From: Martinezella rhizogenes
GTDB taxonomy: Bacteria; Pseudomonadota; Alphaproteobacteria; Rhizobiales; Rhizobiaceae
NCBI RefSeq assembly: GCF_007002745.1
Contig: NZ_SGNY01000004.1
Location: 62,001 to 126,000 of the forward strand
Length of the DNA: 64,000 nt
Reading direction: 5' to 3'
The translations under genes and the position numbers were made by a program. The notes below the pieces were generated by a model. The model searched no databases. It worked only from the letters and a program-made list of their open reading frames with translations, and was not told the origin of the DNA. Each line of letters begins with the position of its first letter. The stretch's first letter is position 1. Of this stretch, positions 17,936-27,073 are shown piece after piece.

Positions 17936-19207
17936 ATGTCCAGCGATCCAAAAAATCCGGATTTTCAGGATCCGCGCATCGCGGCGCTGATGGCGTCGGC
18001 GGAGCGTGACCGTCCCGTGGCAGACAGCAGCCGGCGCGTGGGACGCGACGGCCGTGAATTCTGCATCTATCCGGGCCAGCTCGGTTACGACATGCAGGAA
18101 GAACTCGACTTCCTGTCCAACCGTGTCATGGAGGCGAATGTCTTCTTCACCGGCCGCCTTCTGGCACCGGCCATGCCGCGTATCGAAGACAAGTCCGTGC
18201 GCTTCGCCCTCATTCGCGACGAGAACGGCGCCCGAAGCCGCATGCGCTTTCTGATGCCCTTTACTGTTGAAAAGCCGGGCTTTTCCATCGGACCTTCCAT
18301 TCTGCGCGTCTGGGCCAATCCATTCGGTCCGCTCGGCACGCCGCTGGTCGATACCGAGGGGGCTGCGGAAACGCTCGACAATCTTTTCGACGCGCTTTCC
18401 GACCGGGAAATGCGGCTGCCCAATGTGCTCGTGCTGCCGGATGTGCGGCTTGAAGGCCCATTCGCCCGCATGTTCAGGGCAATCGCGCTCAGCCGCAACC
18501 TGCCGGTGACGACGACGGGCAATTACCAGCGGCCGATGCTGGAAAGCCTTCTGGATGGCGAGGCCTATCTGCGCAGTTCGCTTGCGCCGCACCATCTGCG
18601 GGAAATGCGCCGCCAATGGCGTCAGCTCGAAAAACTTGGAGCCATCTCCTACACCGTGACCCGCCAGCCGAAGGACATACGTTATCGTATGGAGGAATTC
18701 CTGGCGCTGGAGGCAAGCGGCTGGAAAGGCCGCAAACGCACCGCGCTGGTGAATGACCGTTACCGCGCCGCCTTCGCCCGCGAAGCGATCACCAACCTGG
18801 CCGAAGCCGATGCCGTGCGTATCCACACCATCGATCTCAACGGCGCGGCGATCGCATCGATGATCGTCTTCATGACGGCCGGCGAGGCCTATACGTGGAA
18901 GACAGCCTTTGACGAGAATTATGCGCAGTTTTCGCCCGGCAAATTGCTGGTGCAGAAACTGACTGACTGGCATCTGGACGATGCCAATATTCTGCGCAGC
19001 GACAGCTGTGCGGTGCCTGATCATCCGATCATGAGCCGTTTCTGGCAGGAACGGCAGGAAATGGGCACATTGGTTGTCGGGTTGACGCATAACAGCGACC
19101 GGGATGTGCGGCAGGTTTCCACGCAGGTGGATATGTACCGCAACACCCGCAATCTCGCCCGCAGCCTGCGCCAGAAAATCCTGTCCTTCGGACGCAAGGG
19201 CAATTAA
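17936..19207 (+). CDS. CelD/BcsL-type GNAT acyltransferase
   Basis: 423 residues. The C-terminal half has the Acetyltransf_6 (CelD/FemAB-like) pattern: HHLREMRRQWRQLEKLG near residue 220, FLALEASGWKGRKRTAL near residue 258, then AIASMIVFMTAGEAYTWKTA and FSPGKLLVQKLTDWHLDD. Such proteins sit in cellulose and exopolysaccharide clusters and probably acylate sugar precursors. It follows the flippase by eight bases, so the unit is acyltransferase - flippase - acyltransferase. The ATG at 17936 is the first that avoids a long overlap with the flippase. Confidence 0.8.
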   Translation: MSSDPKNPDFQDPRIAALMASAERDRPVADSSRRVGRDGREFCIYPGQLGYDMQEELDFLSNRVMEANVFFTGRLLAPAMPRIEDKSVRFALIRDENGARSRMRFLMPFTVEKPGFSIGPSILRVWANPFGPLGTPLVDTEGAAETLDNLFDALSDREMRLPNVLVLPDVRLEGPFARMFRAIALSRNLPVTTTGNYQRPMLESLLDGEAYLRSSLAPHHLREMRRQWRQLEKLGAISYTVTRQPKDIRYRMEEFLALEASGWKGRKRTALVNDRYRAAFAREAITNLAEADAVRIHTIDLNGAAIASMIVFMTAGEAYTWKTAFDENYAQFSPGKLLVQKLTDWHLDDANILRSDSCAVPDHPIMSRFWQERQEMGTLVVGLTHNSDRDVRQVSTQVDMYRNTRNLARSLRQKILSFGRKGN

Positions 19208-19211
19208 TCGC

Positions 19212-19233
19212 GAAGGACGCCGGGGCGTCCTTC
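19212..19233. terminator. Hairpin between convergent genes
   Basis: GAAGGACGCC pairs perfectly with GGCGTCCTTC immediately after the stop at 19207. There is no T-tract, so intrinsic termination is plausible but not certain. Confidence 0.5.
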
Positions 19234-19258
19234 GGACTATGTCGTGGCAAGACCTGCG

Positions 19259-19909
19259 TCAGCGTGATGCCGTTCTGATCATCTTGCACAATTGCGTCAG
19301 CGCCGCATCATATCCGCCGCCCAGAATATCGGCACAACGGCGGGCGAGCCTGATCTGATCGGTTCGTGACATGTCGTTATAGGCCTGAATGGCATTGCGC
19401 ATCGCGCCAGGTGACATCTTGCCCGGGTTGCCGGGATTGGACGGGTTGCCCGGGCTTCCAGGATTTCCGGGATTCCCCGGAGTGCCGGTGGAACCCGAAC
19501 CGCCAATACCGACGCCGACCCCAAGTCCAAGACCACTCGATCCGCCGACATTTGCCCCGACATTGGCATTGATACCGTTGGAGCCGCCAACCGAAGCGTC
19601 CACACCGGCGCTGACGCCGCTGGACCCGCCGACGGATGCGTTGACATCCGCATTGACCCCGTTGCTACCGCCGACAGACGCATTGACATCAGCGCCCAAA
19701 CCGCCGCCGCTTCTACCGCCAACGTCGGCACTGGCATTGACGCCACTGCTGCCGCCAACCGAGGCATCGACACCGAGCCCACCGCTGCCATTGCCGCCGA
19801 CACTGGCATTCACCCCGTTTTCGCCGCCGATCCCGATATCCAGCGCATGTGCGTTGACGGGCAAGATAAGGCAGGCAGACAGTAATAAATTGCGAGAAAG
19901 CGCCCTCAT
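19259..19909 (-). CDS. Secreted Gly-rich repeat protein with collagen-like segment
   Basis: 216 residues. A signal peptide (NLLLSACLILPVNAHA) leads into about nine degenerate units of DASVGGSNGVNA type, with G and N at fixed spacing (residues 25-130). A short collagen-like run of G-x-P triplets follows (GTPGNPGNPGSPGNPSNPGN, about 142-161), then a helical C-terminal domain of about 50 residues (MRNAIQAYNDMSRTDQIRLA) with two Cys. I do not recognise a named family. The ATG at 19909 has GGGAGGAAATT just upstream. It may be an extracellular or outer-membrane structural protein (inference). Confidence 0.75.
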   Translation of the reverse strand: MRALSRNLLLSACLILPVNAHALDIGIGGENGVNASVGGNGSGGLGVDASVGGSSGVNASADVGGRSGGGLGADVNASVGGSNGVNADVNASVGGSSGVSAGVDASVGGSNGINANVGANVGGSSGLGLGVGVGIGGSGSTGTPGNPGNPGSPGNPSNPGNPGKMSPGAMRNAIQAYNDMSRTDQIRLARRCADILGGGYDAALTQLCKMIRTASR

Positions 19910-20205
19910 AATTTCCTCCCTATGAGTTCTGGCTATTCCCGCCCCGCGTGGAAATTCCACGCTGGCATCATAATTCAATTAGTAATTGCGTATATTCTAA
20001 TTTGTTAGAGGTATCTAATATTACGTTAACGGTGCAGCCACAGGTGTATCGATACGGGACTCACAAACCTGTCCCTCCCTTCGTTACCGGGCCAGAACAG
20101 ACAGGCAACAGCCGCCACAAACACGCGCAAATAAGAAGGATAAATCAGCTTTGGGGTTGCACGCATGGCCTTGCCCGTGATAGACGCCGTGGCATTACCA
20201 CCGTT

Positions 20206-20290
20206 GCCCCAATGGCGGAATTGGTAGACGCGCCGCACTCAAAATGCGGTTCCGCAAGGAGTGCTGGTTCGATCCCGGCTTGGGGTACCA
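20206..20290 (+). tRNA. tRNA-Leu (anticodon CAA)
   Basis: Acceptor GCCCCAA pairs with TTGGGGT (one G-U), D-arm GGCGGAATTGGTAGACGC, anticodon stem CCGCA/TGCGG with loop CTCAAAA giving anticodon CAA, a long variable arm as expected for a class II tRNA, T-arm GGTTCGATCCC, and an encoded CCA end. It decodes UUG. It lies between a repeat-protein gene and a DUF2235 gene. Confidence 0.95.
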
Positions 20291-20429
20291 TTTCCTGAAA
20301 ATCATATTGATTTTGCTGGTTTTGTTCGGCGTGCCGGCCCGTAACAATCATCCCCGAAGTAACCGTCGAGAACGGATGCTGGCAAACGAAAATTTTCGTT
20401 TCAGCCTGTCGACAGGCCGTCGCATTCAT

Positions 20430-21854
20430 CTACATCCTTGCTATAGCCGAACCTGCCTCGGGATCAGGGGCTGCTCCCCCGTCATAATAGGATTTCACCG
20501 CATCGTGGCCGCGTAGTCCTTCTGGCCGATACGCCTTCGTTTCATCGTAATGGACCACACCAGCCAACTTGAAACGATCAACGACGCTTGGATGTATTGG
20601 CGCGTCGACAGGAATTTTGCGAACGCATGATTTCCACGGCAGCCAGCCCGACTTGATTTCGTCGTGCTGAACGCCTGCGCTGGAGGGATATAAATGCAGC
20701 CATTTGTCGTCGACGACGATGGGATGTGTGACGTTCGTCGCTCTGTTCACCATCCACGCCAGCGCGATGTCTGAGAGACGGGATTCCGTTTCCAGATAGC
20801 TCCCACCAATGTCCGAGTGCACACCCGCAAACCAGACCTGCTCAAACCAACCGTCTTCCTTGTTTGCCGAGTCGGTCGATTCATCAGTCCATGGCACGCG
20901 AGCAAACTTCGCTCTATTCTCGTCAATGGAAAGGGCGTGTTTGGCATATTCGACGCGCGGATTGAGAACCGTGTCGTAGAATTTCATACGCCAGCCCGTC
21001 AGATGAATGGTTTTCCACCATGGGTCGCTCAGCCCCGTAGCCCACTTCAAATGGGTCGCCAGATACCACGCCACCATGAATGTCACCGCCACACCTACGC
21101 TGGCAAAAAGCCATACGTTTAATGCAATCTGCCACGGCATCAGCGCCCAGATGGCCGTGGCCAGCCCGGCAACTCCCAGGGTGACCGCGAGGAGGATGAG
21201 TATTTGCTGGACGGCATTGACCCCCAATGCGCCCACGGTGTCCCATACTCCGACGAAGTAAGCCACCGTATTGGCCCGGTCGGTTTCATCAGAGGAGCGA
21301 TATTTTTCGCGAAAGCGGGCGGCCAATTCTTTCCGCTGGGCGTCAAGCAGCTTGCTGCCTTTACCGGCGCCATGCTGATAAACCGTTTTCACCGCTTCGT
21401 TTGCAACCTTGCGAGCCGTTTTCGGGTCCCGGTAAAAAGCAGTAACCCCATCATCCATCCTTGTCGGCACGCCGCACCAACCCAATACGCCACCCAGGCA
21501 TCGCGCAGTATAGGCGCCACGGCTGAAGCCGAACAGGAAAATCCGGTCACCTGGCTCCCAGGACTGGAGAACAAAAGTGTAACAGTCCACGATATTCTTG
21601 GTTATTCCAAGTCCTGTCGCCTGTGAGAGAACGTTATAGATCTTCCGGAAGGCACCGATCTTGATATCGTCGGCATCTGAAGCCGAACCCAACCCGGCAT
21701 CGTAAAACGCGATTTGATCATCGGGGTTCACCGCCGAGTCTGGACCGCACCGGGTTGCACGAAATAATTTATAGACGTTACTGCGGCGCTCATCGGGAAG
21801 TAGCCCGCCGGCCTGACCTGTACCATCTGAAAGTATGAGGATGTTCTTCGGCAT
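20430..21854 (-). CDS. DUF2235 alpha/beta hydrolase (T6SS Tle1-like lipase family)
   Basis: 474 residues. The N-terminus KNILILSDGTGQAGG matches the DUF2235 start. The serine nucleophile is in GFSRGAYTARCLGG near residue 115 (GxSxG), and VWFAGVHSDIGGSY near residue 345 gives the Asp/Gly-rich second motif. Two adjacent hydrophobic segments lie at about residues 215-275, so the protein may be membrane-attached. The family includes type VI secretion phospholipase effectors (Tle1) and stand-alone fungal/bacterial hydrolases. No VgrG, immunity protein or T6SS gene is near. The ATG at 21854 has GGAG eight bases upstream. Confidence 0.8.
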   Translation of the reverse strand: MPKNILILSDGTGQAGGLLPDERRSNVYKLFRATRCGPDSAVNPDDQIAFYDAGLGSASDADDIKIGAFRKIYNVLSQATGLGITKNIVDCYTFVLQSWEPGDRIFLFGFSRGAYTARCLGGVLGWCGVPTRMDDGVTAFYRDPKTARKVANEAVKTVYQHGAGKGSKLLDAQRKELAARFREKYRSSDETDRANTVAYFVGVWDTVGALGVNAVQQILILLAVTLGVAGLATAIWALMPWQIALNVWLFASVGVAVTFMVAWYLATHLKWATGLSDPWWKTIHLTGWRMKFYDTVLNPRVEYAKHALSIDENRAKFARVPWTDESTDSANKEDGWFEQVWFAGVHSDIGGSYLETESRLSDIALAWMVNRATNVTHPIVVDDKWLHLYPSSAGVQHDEIKSGWLPWKSCVRKIPVDAPIHPSVVDRFKLAGVVHYDETKAYRPEGLRGHDAVKSYYDGGAAPDPEAGSAIARM

Positions 21855-22203
21855 GCGGCTTCGCTCCAATGAACCTCAGCCATCTTGCTGGATTTGTGAT
21901 ATTCAGTAAGCACAAAAGGATTTCAACCGGGAGTTTTCCCCAAAATTCTCTTCTAGTGAAGCCTCTATACGATGCAGAGAAACAAACCGCCGTTCGACTG
22001 TGTCATCGCCGCCGTAAAATCACGAAACTTTGCTCATCCACCCCCCGTTTATTACCGGGCTTTCATTTGCCAGAAGTAACGGACTGGATTAGACGAATCC
22101 CGTGACACACCGTTGATCGGCGACTTAATTTCGCCATCACGCCCGCCTTTTTGAAAGCCCGTCCGGGAATATCTGCTTCTTCGCGAAGTTTGAGGAAAAC
22201 ATC
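21855..22203. other. Intergenic region between divergent DUF2235 and dsbB genes
   Basis: About 350 bases without a convincing gene. It must hold the promoters of both neighbours. I see no clear hairpin, repeat or operator. Confidence 0.4.
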
Positions 22204-22719
22204 ATGGCCAATGCGACCACCGCCGACAACAGCCGTACGCTCGCCGCTCTCGGCGTCACGGCGGGAATGATCTTCACCGTTGGCTCCGCCCTCGGTTTCC
22301 AGCATATTGGCGGTTACACGCCCTGCGCCCTGTGCCTGTTGCAGCGCGATCCCTATTATTACGCCATTCCGCTGGGCATATTGGCCGTTGCGACCAGCGT
22401 CTTCAAACTGCCGGTTCAGATAACACGGCTGCTTCTCGCCCTCATCGGCGTGGCGATGCTGATCGGCGCCGGGCTTGGTGTTTATCATGCCGGTGTAGAA
22501 TGGGGTTTCTGGGAAGGCCCGATCACCTGCGCCACCGGCGCGCCGTCCATCACCACCAATGCTGGCGATCTGTTGGGTGATCTGAATGCCATCAAGGCGC
22601 CTTCCTGCAATGATGCGGCACTTCGGGTGCTTGGCCTTTCTTTCGCGGGCTGGAACGTCATCGCAAGCATTGCACTTGCGGCCATCGCCTTTTTTGGCGC
22701 GAGCCGGAAAAGCCGGTAA
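22204..22719 (+). CDS. dsbB: Disulfide bond formation protein DsbB
   Basis: 171 residues, four membrane helices. The first quinone-linked Cys pair is in YTPCALCLLQRDPYY near residue 40; the second periplasmic pair is in EGPITCATGAPS and IKAPSCNDAAL near residues 100 and 135. DsbB reoxidises DsbA using ubiquinone. No dsbA is adjacent. The ATG at 22204 has GAGGAAAACATC directly upstream. Confidence 0.9.
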   Translation: MANATTADNSRTLAALGVTAGMIFTVGSALGFQHIGGYTPCALCLLQRDPYYYAIPLGILAVATSVFKLPVQITRLLLALIGVAMLIGAGLGVYHAGVEWGFWEGPITCATGAPSITTNAGDLLGDLNAIKAPSCNDAALRVLGLSFAGWNVIASIALAAIAFFGASRKSR

Positions 22720-22748
22720 ACGGGAAAGCCGCGTTGCAGTCCTGAGGA

Positions 22749-23306
22749 TCAGGGCTGCAGCTCGGTATCCCAGTAAAGATAGTCCATCCAGCTTTCGTGC
22801 AGATAGTTGGGCGGGAACAACCGCCCATTATTGTGCAAATCCTGAACCGTCGGCTGGAATGGCTTCTGCGCCGGGAACATGCCCGCCTGTTTGGGAAGCT
22901 TGCTGCCTTTTTTAAGGTTGCAGGGAGAGCACGCCGCCACGACATTGTGCCACGTGGTTTCACCGCCATGCGCGCGGGGAATAACATGGTCGAAGGTCAA
23001 TTCGTCCCGCGTGCCGCAATACTGGCATTCAAACTTGTCCCGAAGGAAAACGTTGAAGCGCGTAAAGGCGGGATTGCGGGTGGGCTGCACATAGGTCTTG
23101 AGGCTGACGACGCTCGGCAGCCGCATGGAAAAGCTGGGGGATGACACCGCGTGATCATATTCTGCAATGATGTTCACACGGTCTAGAAAGACAGCCTTGA
23201 TCGCGTCCTGCCAGGACCACAACGACAAGGGATAATAACTCAATGGCCTATAGTCTGCGTTCAGAACGAGCGCCGGCAGGGCCTGTGGTGAAACTGCAAT
23301 CGTCAA
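22749..23306 (-). CDS. HNH endonuclease family protein
   Basis: 185 residues. The C-terminal half has the HNH domain: CQYCGTRDELTFDHVIPRAH near residue 94 and WHNVVAACSPCNLKKGSKL near residue 118, with two CxxC pairs for zinc. The N-terminal ALVLNADYRPLSYYPLSLWS is typical of the widespread bacterial HNH branch next to housekeeping genes. Function unknown; not a restriction cassette. The start is TTG at 23306, supported by GGAG six bases upstream. Convergent with dsbB. Confidence 0.9.
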   Translation of the reverse strand: MTIAVSPQALPALVLNADYRPLSYYPLSLWSWQDAIKAVFLDRVNIIAEYDHAVSSPSFSMRLPSVVSLKTYVQPTRNPAFTRFNVFLRDKFECQYCGTRDELTFDHVIPRAHGGETTWHNVVAACSPCNLKKGSKLPKQAGMFPAQKPFQPTVQDLHNNGRLFPPNYLHESWMDYLYWDTELQP

Positions 23307-23624
23307 GGGCTTCTCCTGAGCGATTCGGCATCTGCACTTGTATATTAGGTCCGTTGTTACAGGATTGTGAAGCCTATAAATGCAGCGGAGAAGAGCTTAA
23401 TTTTTCAGCGGGAAAAAGGCTCTTTTATGTTCCTGACGACCGGACGGCAGCAGCCCGACAGGTTGCCGCCTGATAGCCGCCGAGCTAGTGATTCGCCGCT
23501 CTCGATCACAAAATCGGTCTCACGCCTGTTGCACCATTGGTGATATGATCATCGCGACCGAGAAAGTGGCGCACACATCCCGATCGGACACCTATCTGTC
23601 GCCCCATCAGCAGGAGGAGAGCGC
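23307..23624. other. Intergenic region between divergent HNH and small secreted-protein genes
   Basis: About 320 bases. The HNH leader lies at one end and GGAGGAG for the next gene at the other. No other gene, repeat or hairpin is evident. Confidence 0.4.
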
Positions 23625-23930
23625 ATGGTTTCGCGCAGGCATCATCCATCGGCAGCGTTGCGGGCGGGACTGGCAACAGGCCTGTTTGTCCTTACGATAA
23701 GTCTGGCCGCATTGGCCCAAGCGCAGCAATATCAGAATTTCGAAGTCACGCCGGATGGTCGCGGTGGTGCGCAGGGTACGATCGGCGGGCGCAATTTTGA
23801 AATCGAACGCAACTATGACCGACCGCCGGCAAACCGCCGCTCCTCATCAGACATGCGGCGCGACTATGGAAGCCCCGTGCCGCAACGGACATGCCTTGTC
23901 GACACCGAGGACAGAACCCGCTGCAACTGA
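23625..23930 (+). CDS. Small secreted protein, unknown
   Basis: 101 residues. A signal peptide (LATGLFVLTISLAALAQA) is followed by a short Arg/Asp/Pro-rich mature part (GGAQGTIGGRNFEIERNYDR) ending with two Cys in TCLVDTEDRTRCN that could form a disulfide. No named family recognised. The ATG at 23625 has GGAGGAG five bases before it, a very strong ribosome site. Confidence 0.65.
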   Translation: MVSRRHHPSAALRAGLATGLFVLTISLAALAQAQQYQNFEVTPDGRGGAQGTIGGRNFEIERNYDRPPANRRSSSDMRRDYGSPVPQRTCLVDTEDRTRCN

Positions 23931-24076
23931 ACGCCGCTGCGCCGATTTTCCGGTCGATTTCATCCGCCGGCAACAAAATTCGATTTCACTAAAAAGCAAT
24001 CTATCGACTTAAAAGGCCTGCAAGAAAGGGCCGGTATGTTCAGGCACAGATAAAACAACTGTGCAGGGGCAGAGAC

Positions 24077-24682
24077 ATGGCGAAGAAAACAGGCCGTCTG
24101 GTAAAGACTTTGGCAGTTGCCGTCGGCATGGCGGCAAGCATCGCGACGACGGCTTCGGCCGTTCAGCTTGGTGGTCTTGCCAAAAACCCGGTCACAACGC
24201 GGCCCGGCCAGTTCATGTCAACGAGCCGTCCGACCATCGCACCCATCGCTTTCGCAAAATTCTGCGACAATGCCGCCGACCAGTGCGTCCGCATTGGCGA
24301 TCGTGATACGATCGAGCTGACGAAACAGAAGCGTGCGGAACTGCAGCGCATCAATTCCGAGATCAACACGGCGATCGTCTATGTCGGCGAGCTGGACGGA
24401 CAAGATGAGTGGAAGCTCAATCCGGCAAGCGGTGACTGCGACGACTACGCCGTGACCAAGCGGCAACGCCTGCTGCGGGCCGGCTGGCCATCGGGTGCGC
24501 TTCGCATCGCCACAGCCCGCACCCCGGGCGGTGTCGGCCATGCGGTTCTCGTCGTCAGCTCGACCCAGGGTGATCTGGTCCTGGACAACCGCACCAACGT
24601 CGTCAAGCCGTGGAAAGCGGTGGATCTGAAATGGATCAAGATCCAGTCACACGAAAACCCGCGCGTCTGGCTGAAGCTCTAG
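24077..24682 (+). CDS. Bacterial transglutaminase-like cysteine peptidase (BTLCP, LapG-related)
   Basis: 201 residues. A signal peptide (LAVAVGMAASIATTASA) is followed by a papain-like triad: C in SGDCDDYAVTKRQRLLRAGW near residue 117, H in VGHAVLVV near residue 156 and D in LVLDNRTN near residue 170. The family (formerly DUF920) includes LapG, which cuts surface adhesins under c-di-GMP control. No LapD or adhesin is near, so the target is open. Confidence 0.85.
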   Translation: MAKKTGRLVKTLAVAVGMAASIATTASAVQLGGLAKNPVTTRPGQFMSTSRPTIAPIAFAKFCDNAADQCVRIGDRDTIELTKQKRAELQRINSEINTAIVYVGELDGQDEWKLNPASGDCDDYAVTKRQRLLRAGWPSGALRIATARTPGGVGHAVLVVSSTQGDLVLDNRTNVVKPWKAVDLKWIKIQSHENPRVWLKL

Positions 24683-24954
24683 AACGTCTCCGACAATATC
24701 CGCGTGTCCCTTCTTTTCGCGAGACCGGACGCGTGCTCGACCGATGATTTAAGCTGTCATATCTTTCAAATGTGAAAGAGGGTATCCTGTCTCCTCATAT
24801 CGAAGCGTCAACGACGGGAAAAACGCCGCCGACGCGGCCCTTCAACACAGCCTTTGCGGAGATCATGGCATCCAGACGGCCCGGCCCGAGGAGGCTCTGC
24901 CACCGCCACGGTCGACGCTCTTGACCTTGTACCGGAGAGACAGTATCGGCAGCT

Positions 24955-25746
24955 ATGCCCAAGGTGCTCAACTGGATTCGCGGTCGTAAACAGCCAGCCC
25001 CCCGCGACGACCGGAGGCGGCGCCGGTTAGACCTTGGCGACAAGCCCGCCTCCTTTCCAATCTACGCCATTGGTGACGTGCACGGTTGCCTCGACCTGCT
25101 TTTGCAGGCGGAACGGAAAATCCTCGCGGATCTGGGTCCGGACCCCGCCCCCGCCCTGGTCGTTCTGGTTGGCGACTATGTCGATCGCGGGCAGGATTCC
25201 TGCGGTGTCATCGACCATCTTCTCCAACCACCGCCAGCGCCACTGCGCCGTATCGCGCTCTGCGGCAATCACGAGCAGCTGTTCAGCGACTTTCTGGAAA
25301 ATCCGCAGGACAACATGCACTGGCTGGATTTCGGCGGCCGCCAGACGCTTTTATCCTATGGCGTCGATATCGATTATTTCATGCACAAGAGCCGTTTGCG
25401 GCTTCAGCCTTTCAGGGACGCATTGATCGGTGCGATCCCGCACACCCATCGCCAGCTTTTATCCAGCCTGCCGGTCTATGCCCGCATCGGACCCTATATT
25501 TTCGTGCATGCCGGCTTCCGGCCGGGACTACAACTGGATGCGCAGACCGATGAGGACATGTTGTGGATCAGGGAACCGTTCCTGTCGCAGGGAGCCGGGC
25601 TGGACCTGCTTGTCATTCATGGCCACACGCCGGTCCCGGAACCACAGACGGGCCCGCAGCGGATCGGTATCGACACCGGCGCCTTTACCACGGGCAGGCT
25701 AACGATCCTGAAGCTTTCAGATGTTGGCCCACAATTGGTTGTCTGA
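24955..25746 (+). CDS. PPP-type serine/threonine protein phosphatase / metallophosphoesterase
   Basis: 263 residues with the metallophosphatase signature set: YAIGDVHGCLDLL near residue 39, VVLVGDYVDRGQDS near residue 70, ALCGNHEQLF near residue 102, and later YIFVHAGFRPG and LLVIHGHTPVPEP. This order is that of bacterial PPP phosphatases (PrpA/ApaH-like). Target unknown, possibly phosphoproteins. A basic N-terminal extension (KQPAPRDDRRRRR) precedes the domain. The assigned start lacks a close ribosome site. Confidence 0.88.
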   Translation: MPKVLNWIRGRKQPAPRDDRRRRRLDLGDKPASFPIYAIGDVHGCLDLLLQAERKILADLGPDPAPALVVLVGDYVDRGQDSCGVIDHLLQPPPAPLRRIALCGNHEQLFSDFLENPQDNMHWLDFGGRQTLLSYGVDIDYFMHKSRLRLQPFRDALIGAIPHTHRQLLSSLPVYARIGPYIFVHAGFRPGLQLDAQTDEDMLWIREPFLSQGAGLDLLVIHGHTPVPEPQTGPQRIGIDTGAFTTGRLTILKLSDVGPQLVV

Positions 25747-25850
25747 CGGCCGAATATCCGCATCCGCACCACCCGGCCACGACTCGAGAGCGCGATTATT
25801 AAATCGTTCTTTACGAGAGTGCCGCTCGTGCAATCAACCTGCCATCTCGA

Positions 25851-27068
25851 TTATTTGCCGTTCAGAATGCCCTTAAGGGCCGTCATCTGCTGGCGGTTCC
25901 ATTCGCTTGCGTCGTCGAATGCCCTGCTTCCCAGTTCCTCCCGCTCATGCTGACTGGAGGTAAGGCGCAGGATAGCCTGGGCGAAAGCCTTATGGTCACC
26001 GTCCTCGACCACAATGACGCTGCTGCGGTACTGCTCCGGCATCCCCCTGACGCCAGTTTGACTGCTGATAGTCGGCACACCAGCGGCCAGAGCATCGAGC
26101 AACTTTATATTGATGCCTGTACCAAGCGTGATGGGATTGATCGAGAGGGGCGCGCGGGTAAACGCGTCCTTCAAATTATCCACCCGGCCCAGCTTGAGAA
26201 CACCCTCCGTGTCCTCAATCTTGTCGCATATGCTGCCCGCGAGAACCAAGCGGATATCCGGCCTGTTGGCCCTGATCAGAGGCAGAACGTTCTTAAGGAA
26301 CCCTTTCAGGGAAATGATGTTGGCATCATTTCCTGAACCGAGAAACAAAAAGTCACTCGATGCGAAATCTTCCACTCTCCGGTCAAGATCAAGAATATGA
26401 CTGACGGTTGCGACAACGGGCGGCTCTTTGCCCAGCTGTTGGCGGAACACGCGCTCCTCTTCTTCCTGTATGGCGACGACCACATCCGCGCGACGGAACG
26501 CCTTACATTCCACATTCGGCGGAACTGAGAACCAATAGCCATATTTATTGGCAGTTTTTATGAACGCCTTATGGCGGTCTGCGAAGGAATCGTGAGTATC
26601 GAGAATACGAAGCACGCTGTTCGGAAGGCCCAGAAAAGCTCTCGAATGAAAAGCATATTCTGCGATAACCGCATCAACTCCCAGCCGACGCTGAATATCG
26701 CGGACCTGCCAGCCTATTTCTGGATAATAAAATTCGTCTAGGTAATTGTAGAAACCGCTTTCATGGCCAATAAGCCTGTAAAGCTTGCGAATGGTCCGAA
26801 ACGCAGTAAATCCAAGTTCGAGACCGAAATCCCGAATGAGCCGTAGTTTAAAGCCGCCCCGTTCCCGGGAAATAAAATGCACGCGTCCGGAACCGAATTC
26901 GGCCTCATGAGCCGTAAGATCAAAATCGGTTGCCATAGGCGTATTGACATAGGCAAAATGCACTTCGTTGCCGAGACTGCGGACAGCCCGTGTCAATTGC
27001 AATATCCTGCTGCGATTACCCTCGTTGGCGGGAACGGCCGGAAAAGCCGAAACGAAAACGAACCTCAT
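25851..27068 (-). CDS. Glycosyltransferase, GT-B fold (family 4-like)
   Basis: 405 residues. An N-terminal Rossmann-type start RFVFVSAFPAVPANEGNRSR, a central SDFLFLGSGNDANIISLKGF, and a C-terminal donor domain with INPITLGTGINIKLLDALAA followed by GVPTISSQTGVRGMP, the Glu/Gly loop region of GT-B enzymes. Sugar specificity unknown. Last gene of the leftward polysaccharide arm. The ATG at 27068 is taken; a GTG at 27077 would overlap the previous stop by GTGA. Lower in GC than secA, like its neighbours. Confidence 0.8.
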   Translation of the reverse strand: MRFVFVSAFPAVPANEGNRSRILQLTRAVRSLGNEVHFAYVNTPMATDFDLTAHEAEFGSGRVHFISRERGGFKLRLIRDFGLELGFTAFRTIRKLYRLIGHESGFYNYLDEFYYPEIGWQVRDIQRRLGVDAVIAEYAFHSRAFLGLPNSVLRILDTHDSFADRHKAFIKTANKYGYWFSVPPNVECKAFRRADVVVAIQEEEERVFRQQLGKEPPVVATVSHILDLDRRVEDFASSDFLFLGSGNDANIISLKGFLKNVLPLIRANRPDIRLVLAGSICDKIEDTEGVLKLGRVDNLKDAFTRAPLSINPITLGTGINIKLLDALAAGVPTISSQTGVRGMPEQYRSSVIVVEDGDHKAFAQAILRLTSSQHEREELGSRAFDDASEWNRQQMTALKGILNGK

Positions 27069-27073
27069 AAAGA

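Noticed and set aside
20206-20430. tRNA-Leu as an attachment site of an integrated element
   Set aside because: No integrase gene and no second copy of the tRNA 3' end was seen in the window.
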